Source: Phycisphaeraceae bacterium | GTDB taxonomy: Bacteria; Planctomycetota; Phycisphaerae; Phycisphaerales; UBA1924 | Direction of reading: 5' to 3' | Assembly (NCBI GenBank): GCA_019636555.1 | Contig: JAHBXH010000001.1 | Span: 2,638,928-2,702,927, forward strand | Length of the DNA stretch: 64,000 nt | Part shown: in pieces, positions 51,930 to 60,531 of the stretch | Numbering within the stretch: position 1 is the first letter of the stretch | Layout: the number at the start of each line of letters is the position of its first letter | Translations under genes and position numbers: made by a program | Notes under the pieces: model-generated | The model's database searches: none | What the model was told of the DNA's origin: nothing | Seen by the model: only the letters and a program-made list of their open reading frames with translations

Positions 51930-54341
51930 TCACATCAGGCTGACCGGGTCCACATCGATCGCGGTCTTTGCATCGCTCTTGAGCAACCCTTCGGCTCGCG
52001 CCGAGCCGAGCGCATCCTGCACAAGCCCGGCCCGCGGTGCGGCGAGTTCGATACCGAGTCTGTACTGATCGGCGATGCGCGTCAGCGCGGGCACGGTCGG
52101 TCCGCTGACGCGGACGCCGGCGTTGTATCGGCTCGACCAGGCGCGGAGCCACTCGGCAAGTGCCGCGGCACGCTCGCGAACGACCTGCTGTTTCCCGTCG
52201 CGACAGACAATCCGAGCCATGCGCGAAGCAGGAGGCAATCCAAATCGGCGCCTCGCGCCGATTTCTTCTGATGCAAATCGCTCGAACGCATGTTCGGCCG
52301 CCAGCACGATCGCCGGATTCTGAGGCTCCATCGTCTGGATGATCACCAGTCCGCGAGCGTCCGCACGCCCGGCGCGACCCGAAACCTGGCTGATCAACTG
52401 GAACGTGCGCTCACCCGCGCGGAAATCGGGCAGGTTGAGACCGGTATCCGCGCTCACGACTCCCACGAGCCGGACGCCGGGGAAATCGAGCCCCTTCGCG
52501 ATCATCTGCGTTCCCAGAAGAAGGCGAGCCCTTCCGCTCGAAAAAGCCGAGAGCGCGCCGAAGTAGTCCTTCGCCGTCTTCATCGTGTCTCGATCGACAC
52601 GGATCAGCGAGTCCGGACCGAGCGACAACTCTTCGAGAAGCGGCCAGAGTTCTTCTTCCACACGCTGAGTGCCCGCCCCGAGTCGCACCAGCGCGCGTGA
52701 GCAAAGCGGACACGCCCTGGGCACGACGCATTCGGAAAGACAGTGATGACAGCGGAGCAACTCGCCCGACTTGAGCGCCGCGTCGCGGTGCAGGATCATC
52801 CGGGCATCGCATCGTTCGCAGCCCATGACCCATCCACACGACGGGCCGCTCGCGCAGCCGACGTAGGTGGAAAACCCGCGCCGATTGAGAAGCAAGATCG
52901 CCTGCGAGCCTTCCTTCAGCGCCGCGTGCAGGGCACGCCGGAGCGTCGGAAGCACGCTCGGATCACGGAGCCCGAGTTTGCGGGCCTCCTGACGCTCCGA
53001 GTACATATCGACGATCTGGACGCGAGGGAGCGATCCGCCCCCCACGCGCTTGCTCAATTTCCAAAGCCGATAGCGGCTGGGAGTCTGATCGGCTGTCTGC
53101 GTCAGATGACCGCCGGCGTTCGCCCAGCTTTCCATCGAAGGGGTCGCGCTCCCGAGCACGATCGCGCATCCTTCGACGTGCGCTCGTTTGATCGCGACAT
53201 CGCGCGCGTGGTACCGAGGCAACTGGTCTTGCTTGTACGAGGCGTCGTGCTCTTCATCAACGATCACCAGACCGAGTCTTGGCACCGGCGCGAAGACCGC
53301 GCTGCGTGCCCCCACCACGACCCTTGCGTCTCCGCTCGCAACTCTTGCCCATTCGCTGTTTCGGCGCGACGCGCTCAATCCGGAGTGGAGCACGGCAACG
53401 CCCAGATCGCCGAAGCGCTGCAGGAATCGCTCCGAAGTTTGCGGCGTGAGCGCGATTTCGGGTACGAGCACGATCGCGCTCGCGCCCGGCCGTTGTTCGA
53501 TCATCGCACGAATCAGTCGCAAGTAGACTTCGGTTTTTCCCGAACCGGTGATGCCGTAGAGCAGGTGGACCGCGAAGTTTCCGCGCGGCCCAAGATCGGC
53601 CAGAATGCCCTTCACCGCCGCGGCTTGTTCTTCCGACAACGACACGGCTTTGTTCGGACCGAGGGTTTGGTGCACCGCGACGCTGCTCCGAGATCGGATG
53701 ACCTGGCGAGTCTGTTCCTCGAGCAATCCGAGTTTCAGGAGCTTGTGAACGCCTCGAAGCGTGACTTCCGCGACAGCGACCTTCAGGGCGACCGCGGTCA
53801 TGGGGAGCGCGTCCTCCGGCAGGGCACGCACTTTTTCCCAGAGCTGCTGCATGCTCGTGGAGAGTTTTTCAGGCGGCGACGCGCTCCCCCGTACAAGCAC
53901 GATTTCTTCGCGTCTGCCGACGTCGCGTTTCACGGCGCTCGGCACCATGGTGGCCAGCACCATTCCGAGCGGACACACGTAGTACGCGGAAATCCATTTC
54001 GCGAGTTCGATGAGCGACGCGGGAAGTATCGCGCCGGAGCGTTTGGCAATCGCCCGGACCCTCGAAGGATCGATCTCGCCGACGAGTTCGGGCCCGCCGG
54101 TGTCCACGACTACGCCGCCCACTCTCTTCTTTCCGAGCGGCACTTCGACACGTTCGCCGATCTGCACAGGCCCGGAGGACTCGATCGGCGGCGGGATTTC
54201 GTAGAGAAGTTCCGCACCTTCCTGCCCCGCTCGCTCAATGCCGCGCTCGACGGCAATCAGCGCGTAGCGGTGCGAAGCATCGATGGTCTGCGAGAAGAGC
54301 GAGAGGCGTCCCACGATTGCGACTGTACCCCACGGCCGCAT
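51930..54341 (-). CDS. priA: Primosomal replication restart helicase PriA
   Basis: 803 aa from ATG 54341. N-terminal 3'-DNA-binding domain (ERVEVPLGKKRVGGVVVD), Walker A GITGSGKTEVYL, DEEH box VIVDEEHDASYK, four zinc-binding CxxC pairs (CGWVMGCERC, CHHC, CPLC) and helicase motifs V/VI (GTQMIAKGLDFPG, QVSGRAGRAD). Restarts stalled replication forks. The longer frame to 54575 would run into carA. A TACAGT 7 nt before GTG 54314 is an alternative start. Confidence 0.95.
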   Translation of the reverse strand: MRPWGTVAIVGRLSLFSQTIDASHRYALIAVERGIERAGQEGAELLYEIPPPIESSGPVQIGERVEVPLGKKRVGGVVVDTGGPELVGEIDPSRVRAIAKRSGAILPASLIELAKWISAYYVCPLGMVLATMVPSAVKRDVGRREEIVLVRGSASPPEKLSTSMQQLWEKVRALPEDALPMTAVALKVAVAEVTLRGVHKLLKLGLLEEQTRQVIRSRSSVAVHQTLGPNKAVSLSEEQAAAVKGILADLGPRGNFAVHLLYGITGSGKTEVYLRLIRAMIEQRPGASAIVLVPEIALTPQTSERFLQRFGDLGVAVLHSGLSASRRNSEWARVASGDARVVVGARSAVFAPVPRLGLVIVDEEHDASYKQDQLPRYHARDVAIKRAHVEGCAIVLGSATPSMESWANAGGHLTQTADQTPSRYRLWKLSKRVGGGSLPRVQIVDMYSERQEARKLGLRDPSVLPTLRRALHAALKEGSQAILLLNRRGFSTYVGCASGPSCGWVMGCERCDARMILHRDAALKSGELLRCHHCLSECVVPRACPLCSRALVRLGAGTQRVEEELWPLLEELSLGPDSLIRVDRDTMKTAKDYFGALSAFSSGRARLLLGTQMIAKGLDFPGVRLVGVVSADTGLNLPDFRAGERTFQLISQVSGRAGRADARGLVIIQTMEPQNPAIVLAAEHAFERFASEEIGARRRFGLPPASRMARIVCRDGKQQVVRERAAALAEWLRAWSSRYNAGVRVSGPTVPALTRIADQYRLGIELAAPRAGLVQDALGSARAEGLLKSDAKTAIDVDPVSLM

Positions 54342-54493
54342 CGCCTCGCTTCCCCGGGGCGTCGGGCGAGGCTGGCGGTCGAGAGCATCGATGCGCAAGA
54401 AGCCCGATGCTTTCGCGAGCCGAGTGAGCGGCTTGAACGTCGGTTTCTTCCGGGATTCTGGTCCTCTCGACCGACAACCATTCGCGTGTGCGC

Positions 54494-54499
54494 TAGACT
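54494..54499 (+). promoter_or_regulatory. -10-like box close to the carA start
   Basis: TAGACT, 8 nt before ATG 54508; spacing a little longer than in the leaderless set. No Shine-Dalgarno sequence. Confidence 0.35.
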
Positions 54500-54507
54500 C
54501 TGCTTTG

Positions 54508-55713
54508 ATGACCAAGCCACCGACCGCCCGATCTTCCCCCGACATTCTGGCCCGACTCGCACTCGCCGACGGCACGGTATTTCACGGGCGCGGCTTTGGC
54601 GCCGCCGGAAAAGGCGTGACCGCCCGTGCCGAGGTGGTGTTCAATACCGCAGTCTGCGGCTACCAGGAATCGCTGACCGACCCGTCGTACACCGGCCAGA
54701 TTCTGGTCCAGACGTTTCCGCTCATCGGCAACACCGGGGTCAATCCGGAAGACGTGGAGTCGGGGAAGGTGCAGGTATCCGGATTCGTTGTGCGTGAACT
54801 CGCGCGCTTGCATTCCAATTACCGCGCAAACGAAGACCTTTCGACGTATCTCGCCCGCCACAACGTGATCGGCATCGAGGGCATCGACACGCGCGCTCTG
54901 ACGAAGCAACTCAGAACGACCGGCTCGATTCAGGGCGTGCTCACGGATGCGCCGCTCACCGGCACCGGAGCCGCGACCGACAAGCAGCTTGTCGAGATGG
55001 CGAAGGCGAATCCGTCGATGGCGGGACAGAATCTCGTGCCCATGGTCGGATGCGCGGCGAAGTCTTCGTGGAGTGAAGACCTGGGAGATTGGAGCCAATC
55101 GCCGTCCCAGGCGCCTCGCCGATTCAAAGTTCTCGCGCTTGACTGTGGGGCGAAACGCAACATCCTCCGCAATCTGACGGAGCGCGGCTGCGACGTGACG
55201 CTTGTGCCGCACGACATTTCGGCGGAGGAGATCAAGCAGCAGTTTCGCGACAAACAGATCGACGGCCTCTTCATATCAAACGGGCCGGGAGATCCGGCCG
55301 CCGTGGAGAAAACCATCGCGACGCTGCGAGGCGTCGTGACCGATCCCGCGATTTCGATACCGACGTTCGGCATCTGCCTCGGACACCAGTTGCTCGCGCT
55401 CGCGGTCGGCGCCTCGACATACAAGCTCAAATTCGGGCATCGAGGCATCAACCAGCCCATTCTCAACACCTCGAACGGGAAGGTCGAGATCACGAGCCAG
55501 AATCACGGATTCGCCGTCGATCGAGCTTCGCTCGAAAAAGCGGGAGCGGAACCGACGCACGTCCACCTCAACGACCAGACTCTCGCGGGATTTCGCTTGA
55601 AGAACAAGCCGGTCTTCAGCGTCCAATACCACCCGGAAGCCTCTCCGGGACCGCACGATGCGAGCTACCTCTTTGATCAGTTTGTCGAGGCGATGACCCA
55701 AGCGAAGAGGTGA
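54508..55713 (+). CDS. carA: Carbamoyl-phosphate synthase small subunit
   Basis: 401 aa. N-terminal CPSase small-chain domain (FNTAVCGYQESLTDPSY), class I glutaminase with FGICLGHQLLALAVG (nucleophile Cys) and QYHPEASPGPHD (His, Glu). Provides ammonia for carbamoyl phosphate in pyrimidine and arginine synthesis. Length is usual. CarB is not in the window. The frame is open to 54283 but only from 54508 is CarA-like. Confidence 0.96.
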   Translation: MTKPPTARSSPDILARLALADGTVFHGRGFGAAGKGVTARAEVVFNTAVCGYQESLTDPSYTGQILVQTFPLIGNTGVNPEDVESGKVQVSGFVVRELARLHSNYRANEDLSTYLARHNVIGIEGIDTRALTKQLRTTGSIQGVLTDAPLTGTGAATDKQLVEMAKANPSMAGQNLVPMVGCAAKSSWSEDLGDWSQSPSQAPRRFKVLALDCGAKRNILRNLTERGCDVTLVPHDISAEEIKQQFRDKQIDGLFISNGPGDPAAVEKTIATLRGVVTDPAISIPTFGICLGHQLLALAVGASTYKLKFGHRGINQPILNTSNGKVEITSQNHGFAVDRASLEKAGAEPTHVHLNDQTLAGFRLKNKPVFSVQYHPEASPGPHDASYLFDQFVEAMTQAKR

Positions 55714-55912
55714 GTAAAGCCCGCGGTTATCGGGCGTCGTGACGCGGATTTCCGTCTGGTGTCACCAAATGTGGTTTGCACAGGACCGATACTTGAAGAG
55801 GGCGTTCGAGGCCGAAGGAAGCGTTTCGATACATCACAATCGCGCTTTCAGGGGCAACCCAATCAGGAAAGCGTTCGTAGGTTTGTGCAGAGATAAACCG
55901 GAGCATGCCAGC

Positions 55913-57385
55913 ATGAATTCTCGTGGGTTGTTGTTTTTTGCCGCCACGGCGATCGTCGCCGCTTTCGCGTCTGCTCAGTTGCAGATGCCGAGTAACCCCC
56001 GCGCGCTCCCCCTGAGCCGCCTGGCTGCCTCGTCGCCGAGCAATGCGGCGATGGCGGGAACGCAGCAATCCCGCATTCTGTGGATTCGAAACGACAAGAC
56101 CGGGCAGGTCGTCACGCCGGGCGTCGCCGCGGGTCGAAAAGTTGCGGAGGACACGGCTCCGCGGGATATCTACAACAACTACGACAACCCCGGCGGCCTC
56201 GTCGGTCTGAACCTCAACTGGAACTACAAAGAAGCGTACACCGATCCGGATTTTTCTGCGCCCGACGAGGGCCCTCGGATCCAGTTTCTGGCATTCAACA
56301 TCTCGTCCGATCCGCAGGACCCGGATGATTTCTACCAGACGATCGGAGGCGAAAAGCTCTCGCTTCTCTTTGAACCCTATCACGCCACGAACTGGCCGGA
56401 CCAAGATCTGAATGTTCGATTCCCGATCGCGCAGTACGGCAGCGTCGTCGCCTCATACTCCGAGCAATTCGAGATTCGGATCTGCCGCATTTATTTCTTC
56501 TCGCTCAGCGACGTCGGACAGGCGTTCGATCCTGTCACGAACCCGTACGTGCTCGAGCTGCAACTCTCGTTCGCGTTCGTGAGTTTTCCGTTCTTCGGCG
56601 TCGAGTCGCCTTTCTTGTTTGATTTGACCGGATTCGAACCGCCGCTCGAGATCAAGGGTGATGGGCTGATTCTGACGCACTGGATGAAACTCTCCGAGCC
56701 GCCGCCGTGTCCCGGAGATCTGAATCTGGACGGGCTTGTGGAAGATCAGGACTTCGTCTTGTTCCTGGCGCAGTACAACATTCTCGACTGCGCCGACGAA
56801 ACAATGCCCGAGTTTTGCTCGGCCGATTTGAATTTCGATGGATTCGTGGACGACGCGGACTTTGTGATTTTCCTCTCGGGCTACAACGATCTGCTCTGCC
56901 CGCCGGCGTTTGTCATTCGCAAGGCCTACGCGCCGGTCGCCGGGGGACGATTCCGCTGGGATACCCCGGACAACATGCCGCCGGCGGATCCGCTTGAAGC
57001 TCCGGCCATTCCGAACCCGACGGGTTGGCCGTTCCCCTCCACGCTTGTGACGGTGCCGCACCTCAGCGCTCCGTATCCCGATCCGTTTGATGTTGGATGC
57101 TCGTTCTTTGGCTGTCAGCCGAGCTTTGTGTCCTATTTCTCGACACTGACGGGATTCCACAACGTCAACGAACTCAATATGGAGGCCGACGATCTCAAGC
57201 TTGAATACGAGCGGTTCCTCAACGAGATCGCCGTCGATACGAGCCCGTCGGGTCGCATGCGATCGTACGCGTTTTTCGACCTTGATTCGTTTCTTGCCGG
57301 CGGCTTCCCTAACACCGACTGGGTCCCGTCTTCAACGGCGAAACGCCTATCCATCACTGCTCCGGTGCCCACAGCCACTAAGTGA
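55913..57385 (+). CDS. Secreted protein with an internal dockerin-like pair
   Basis: 490 aa. Signal peptide (about 1-21, ending ASAQ). An N-terminal domain of about 240 residues has no known motif. Two dockerin-like motifs at about 264-325 (DLNLDGLVEDQDF and DLNFDGFVDDADF) are followed by another 150 residues, so here the dockerin-like pair is internal, unlike in the two M1 peptidases. GGAG 9 nt upstream of ATG. Function unknown; exported is likely. Confidence 0.75.
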   Translation: MNSRGLLFFAATAIVAAFASAQLQMPSNPRALPLSRLAASSPSNAAMAGTQQSRILWIRNDKTGQVVTPGVAAGRKVAEDTAPRDIYNNYDNPGGLVGLNLNWNYKEAYTDPDFSAPDEGPRIQFLAFNISSDPQDPDDFYQTIGGEKLSLLFEPYHATNWPDQDLNVRFPIAQYGSVVASYSEQFEIRICRIYFFSLSDVGQAFDPVTNPYVLELQLSFAFVSFPFFGVESPFLFDLTGFEPPLEIKGDGLILTHWMKLSEPPPCPGDLNLDGLVEDQDFVLFLAQYNILDCADETMPEFCSADLNFDGFVDDADFVIFLSGYNDLLCPPAFVIRKAYAPVAGGRFRWDTPDNMPPADPLEAPAIPNPTGWPFPSTLVTVPHLSAPYPDPFDVGCSFFGCQPSFVSYFSTLTGFHNVNELNMEADDLKLEYERFLNEIAVDTSPSGRMRSYAFFDLDSFLAGGFPNTDWVPSSTAKRLSITAPVPTATK

Positions 57386-57392
57386 CCATCGA

Positions 57393-57830
57393 TCAGCTCG
57401 GGTTCGTTCCCGCTGCCCACACCTTCGCGCCCTGTCTCTCGTAGCGTTTCACCGAGGAATCGGCGCCGAGCGACCAGAGCTCTATCCCGCCCGCGATCGA
57501 CTTCACGCCGGAGATTCCCTGCTCGCGGAGAAATGCCGCGGCTTTAAGCGATCGCACGCCGTGGTGACAAAGCGTCAGCACCGTGCAGCCGGGGTTTTCT
57601 TCCACCATCGACTGAATCTCGCCGGCCCGAGTCTCGAGCTCATCCAGCGGCACCAAAACCGAACCCTTGATGTGCGCGAAATCCCACTCGGGCTTCAACC
57701 GGACATCGATGACGAGCACGTTCGCCCCTTCATCGAGCATGGCCTTGGCTTCGCGGGGAGTGACTTCCCAATCGGGTTTGAAGTGATACGACCCCGGAAG
57801 CCCACGATCATTCAAGTGTGCATCGGCCAT
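57393..57830 (-). CDS. Rhodanese-like domain protein
   Basis: 145 aa, one rhodanese domain: VIDVRLKPEWDFAHIKGSVLVP and the active-site loop LCHHGVRS with nucleophile Cys. AAGGAG 7 nt before ATG. It may transfer sulfur or act as a thiosulfate sulfurtransferase. Followed by nothing on the same strand; the TPR gene lies upstream by 56 bp. Confidence 0.92.
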   Translation of the reverse strand: MADAHLNDRGLPGSYHFKPDWEVTPREAKAMLDEGANVLVIDVRLKPEWDFAHIKGSVLVPLDELETRAGEIQSMVEENPGCTVLTLCHHGVRSLKAAAFLREQGISGVKSIAGGIELWSLGADSSVKRYERQGAKVWAAGTNPS

Positions 57831-57886
57831 CTTTGAGCTCCTTCCAACGCTGACTCACCCCGGCTTCGCCCGTTGAATACCAGAAT

Positions 57887-58195
57887 CTACTCCAACTCCT
57901 CGAGCGCCGCCTGCAATTCTCCCGCGGCCTTTGGATCGCCCGAACGCGTTGCCGCGGCGAGCCCGGCCTGAAGCACCTTGATCTGCTCTTCGGTTCGACC
58001 CATCGCGCCGAGGGCCTTTGCCTTGTGAAAGTAGGTGTATCCGTCGTCCGGCGCGGCGGTGAGCGATCGGTCGTAGAACTCGACCGCGCACGCGAATTGT
58101 CCGTTCTTGGCGTGCTCCTGCGCGACAGCGTAGAGCAGAAACGGATCTTCTGGGCTCTTCTCAAGAAGCCTCTGCAACTGCTCAACGCTCGGCAT
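57887..58195 (-). CDS. Small TPR-repeat protein
   Basis: 102 aa from ATG 58195. Two to three TPR units: [35 protein letters not shown] and a C-terminal helix. A scaffold for protein contacts. TACTTT ends 4 nt before ATG, so leaderless initiation is possible. Upstream of the rhodanese gene on the same strand. Confidence 0.8.
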   Translation of the reverse strand: MPSVEQLQRLLEKSPEDPFLLYAVAQEHAKNGQFACAVEFYDRSLTAAPDDGYTYFHKAKALGAMGRTEEQIKVLQAGLAAATRSGDPKAAGELQAALEELE

Positions 58196-58265
58196 GAACA
58201 AAGTAAAGGCGGCACAATCAAGGAGCGTCGGCGGGTCCCCCCTTTCCCGGTTCCGTCGAACGAGG

Positions 58266-58271
58266 TATGCT
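58266..58271 (+). promoter_or_regulatory. -10 box of a possibly leaderless promoter
   Basis: TATGCT, 6 nt (GAGCGC) before ATG 58278. Confidence 0.5.
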
Positions 58272-58277
58272 GAGCGC

Positions 58278-59252
58278 ATGGCAACTCAATCAATCCACAC
58301 GATCGCGATTATCGGTGCGGGGCAGATGGGAAGCGGAATCGCCCAGGTGGCGGCGGTTTCGGGCTTCAAAACGCTCGTATGCGATGCTTCGTCCTCCGCG
58401 CTCGGAAAATGCCGCGATGCGCACAACAAGCGTCTGGCTCGCGAGGTTGAGAAGGGCCGCATGAAGGACACCGACGTCCAGACGGCCCTGGGGCGCCTCC
58501 ACTACGTCGAAAGCCTCGACATGTTGAAGGGGGCCGATGTCGTTATCGAGGCGGTCGTCGAAGACGCCAAAGTCAAGCGGGAACTCTTCCAACGGCTCGC
58601 AGCCATGTTTCCGGCTCAGATCCTCGCCAGCAACACCAGTTCGATCAGCATCACGGAGATTTGCGCGAGCGTCGGACCTCAGGGCCACCCGGAGCGGGTG
58701 ATCGGCATGCACTTCTTCAATCCCGTGCCGGTCATGAAACTCGTGGAGGTGATCCGAGGCCTTCAAACTTCGAACGAGACCGTCCAGCGCGTGACCAATC
58801 TCGCGATGCAACTCGGCAAGACGCCCATTCCCGCGAACGATCGGGCGGGCTTCGTGTCCAATCGCGTGCTCATGCCTCTCATTAACGAGGCGTTCTACGC
58901 GTGGATGGAGGGCGTCGCCGAACCGCAGCACATCGACGAGATCATGAAGCTCGGCTGCAACTTCCCGATGGGGCCGCTTCGCCTGGCCGATTTCATCGGG
59001 CTCGATACCTGCGTTCACATCATGAACGTTCTCGCGGAGGGACTTGGCGGCGAGCGCTACCGGCCCTGCCCGCTGCTGCGACAGTTGGTCGCGGCCGGCC
59101 GGCTGGGCGACAAAACCGCGAAAGGCGTGTACGACTATTCGCCGGCCGGAGCGCAGAGCTCAAACCCCGGAGCAAGCGGCGCCGGCATGAGCGGAGCGAG
59201 CCAGACCGGTCACGGCGGCATGACGTCGAGCAAAGCGGCGATCGGCGTGTAG
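58278..59252 (+). CDS. 3-Hydroxybutyryl-CoA / 3-hydroxyacyl-CoA dehydrogenase
   Basis: 324 aa. NAD-binding [45 protein letters not shown] (the HAD signature with catalytic His) and [15 protein letters not shown]. Oxidises 3-hydroxyacyl-CoA in fatty acid or butyrate pathways. The last 40 residues are Gly/Ser/Ala-rich and not part of the fold. Frame open to 58194, but ATG 58278 is the domain start. Confidence 0.94.
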   Translation: MATQSIHTIAIIGAGQMGSGIAQVAAVSGFKTLVCDASSSALGKCRDAHNKRLAREVEKGRMKDTDVQTALGRLHYVESLDMLKGADVVIEAVVEDAKVKRELFQRLAAMFPAQILASNTSSISITEICASVGPQGHPERVIGMHFFNPVPVMKLVEVIRGLQTSNETVQRVTNLAMQLGKTPIPANDRAGFVSNRVLMPLINEAFYAWMEGVAEPQHIDEIMKLGCNFPMGPLRLADFIGLDTCVHIMNVLAEGLGGERYRPCPLLRQLVAAGRLGDKTAKGVYDYSPAGAQSSNPGASGAGMSGASQTGHGGMTSSKAAIGV

Positions 59253-59288
59253 GAAGATCGGGAACTGATTCGTGCAGCGACTGCGATG

Positions 59289-59450
59289 TCAGCGCACGAG
59301 CACCAAGCGGGGGCCTTCCACGATGGGCCGCTCGGCCTGATCGATCGCTTCGATGTCCCGCAAAATCTGATCCAAAGCCCGCGCCTCGCGTTCCCCCTCC
59401 GCACTCGCGAGACTTGCCCTCACCGAGTCTTTCTTGATTTCCTGGTTCAT
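59289..59450 (-). CDS. Possible small acidic-basic protein of 53 aa
   Basis: Codons run from ATG 59450 to TGA. N-terminal MNQEIKKDSVRASLAS, then a charged helix (GEREARALDQILRDIEAIDQ) and ERPIVEGPRLVLV. GGGGAAAAAG lies directly upstream. Helix-rich composition and a purine-rich ribosome site support a real small gene, but no family is recognised. It is convergent with the dehydrogenase gene. Confidence 0.45.
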   Translation of the reverse strand: MNQEIKKDSVRASLASAEGEREARALDQILRDIEAIDQAERPIVEGPRLVLVR

Positions 59451-59820
59451 CTTTTTCCCCTAACAACGCCTCACCCGCGCTTCGCGAAAACAGAATCGCG
59501 CCGCACGCACATTCATACGCCTCGTCGCACGTGCAGTTCGAGTGGCTTGAAGGCGCATCGCGTGTTATCAACGGACACGCGGATGAACTTGCGCTGTGGA
59601 CTTGCGAACCGCGGACCGCCCACGCTGCGAACCGCAAGTCGCGCGTGCCGCGTCATGTACGCGATGCGAATCGGGCGCAATTCGCGGTGGATAACTTGCT
59701 CGTGCGCGCGGTAAGTCGCGACGAGAAATTCTTTCATGGGACAGAAATTTTCGCGTTGCGCGAATGGCGGGCCGCGCGTGTATCCTGTTCGACGGTGAAA
59801 TCCGAAACAAGGGGTCATCC
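59451..59820. other. Intergenic gap of 370 bp
   Basis: No confident gene. A 74-codon open frame on minus (59513-59737, basic) may be chance. TATCCT at 59778-59783 or so on plus, followed by AAGGGG 6 nt before ATG 59821, is a reasonable promoter and ribosome site for the next gene. Confidence 0.4.
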
Positions 59821-60531
59821 ATGGCCGGACGGAAGAAAGCAACAAAGAACACCCGAACCCGGATCCGGGAAATGGCGATGCGCGCGATGCGGGAGCGAGA
59901 TCTCAACCCCGCGCAAGTCCGGCGCCTTGTAAACGACGCTCTCGACGGCGCCGCGAAGCAGGTCAAGAGAGAAATCCCCGCGGCGCGGCGTCGACAAATC
60001 AGCGAAGCATTCCACGGGCTTCGCGACGCGTTCCAATCCGCGGCCTCCGCCGGGATCAACACCGGCAAGAGCGCGAAACGTCGGGGGAAAGACTTGGCAA
60101 CCCACGCGCTCCCCGCCGCCAGGCAGAAAGTCGCGGCGGCAAACGAAGAGTTCCTCGAAGCCGTGAGCGCTTTCGCGAAAAAGACGTCGTCCGAATTCGG
60201 AAAGGAACTCGAGAGCCTGGTGAGGAGGTCTCGCAAGGCCGGTCGATCGATCGCCAAATCGACATCGAAGGCGGGCAAGATCGCGGCGGACAATTCCGTG
60301 CCGCTCGCGCGGGACGCCGGACGGGCCGGGTGGTCGCTCGCACGTAAGGCCGTCGAGCAGATCGCGCTCGCCGCGAGCGGACTGATGGAGGGAATCGGCC
60401 AATTGGTGGCCCCCAAACACCCGAGCCCCGCGATGGCGACCAAGCCGACGCGGCGGAAAAAGCGCCGCGGAAAGTCGCGCGCGAAGAAGAGCAAGCGAGC
60501 TTCCGGCAAGAAGCCCGGGAGCAAGAAGTAG
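59821..60531 (+). CDS. Lys/Ala-rich protein with phasin-like helices and histone H1-like tail
   Basis: 236 aa. The first 170 residues are long amphipathic helices rich in Ala, Arg, Lys and Glu (IREMAMRAMRERDLNPAQVR, SAFAKKTSSEFGKELESLV), similar in style to phasin-like or DUF6781-type proteins. The last 30 residues are nearly all Lys, Arg, Ser and Gly (PTRRKKRRGKSRAKKSKR), like bacterial H1-type tails. DNA, polyphosphate or granule binding is possible; I do not assign one. AAGGGG lies 6 nt before ATG. Confidence 0.7.
   Translation: MAGRKKATKNTRTRIREMAMRAMRERDLNPAQVRRLVNDALDGAAKQVKREIPAARRRQISEAFHGLRDAFQSAASAGINTGKSAKRRGKDLATHALPAARQKVAAANEEFLEAVSAFAKKTSSEFGKELESLVRRSRKAGRSIAKSTSKAGKIAADNSVPLARDAGRAGWSLARKAVEQIALAASGLMEGIGQLVAPKHPSPAMATKPTRRKKRRGKSRAKKSKRASGKKPGSKK

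Noticed and set aside
59570-59700. DnaA-box-like sequences (TTATCAACG and TTATCCACC)
   Set aside because: Only two degenerate boxes, no AT-rich element and no dnaA or dnaN nearby; not a credible origin.
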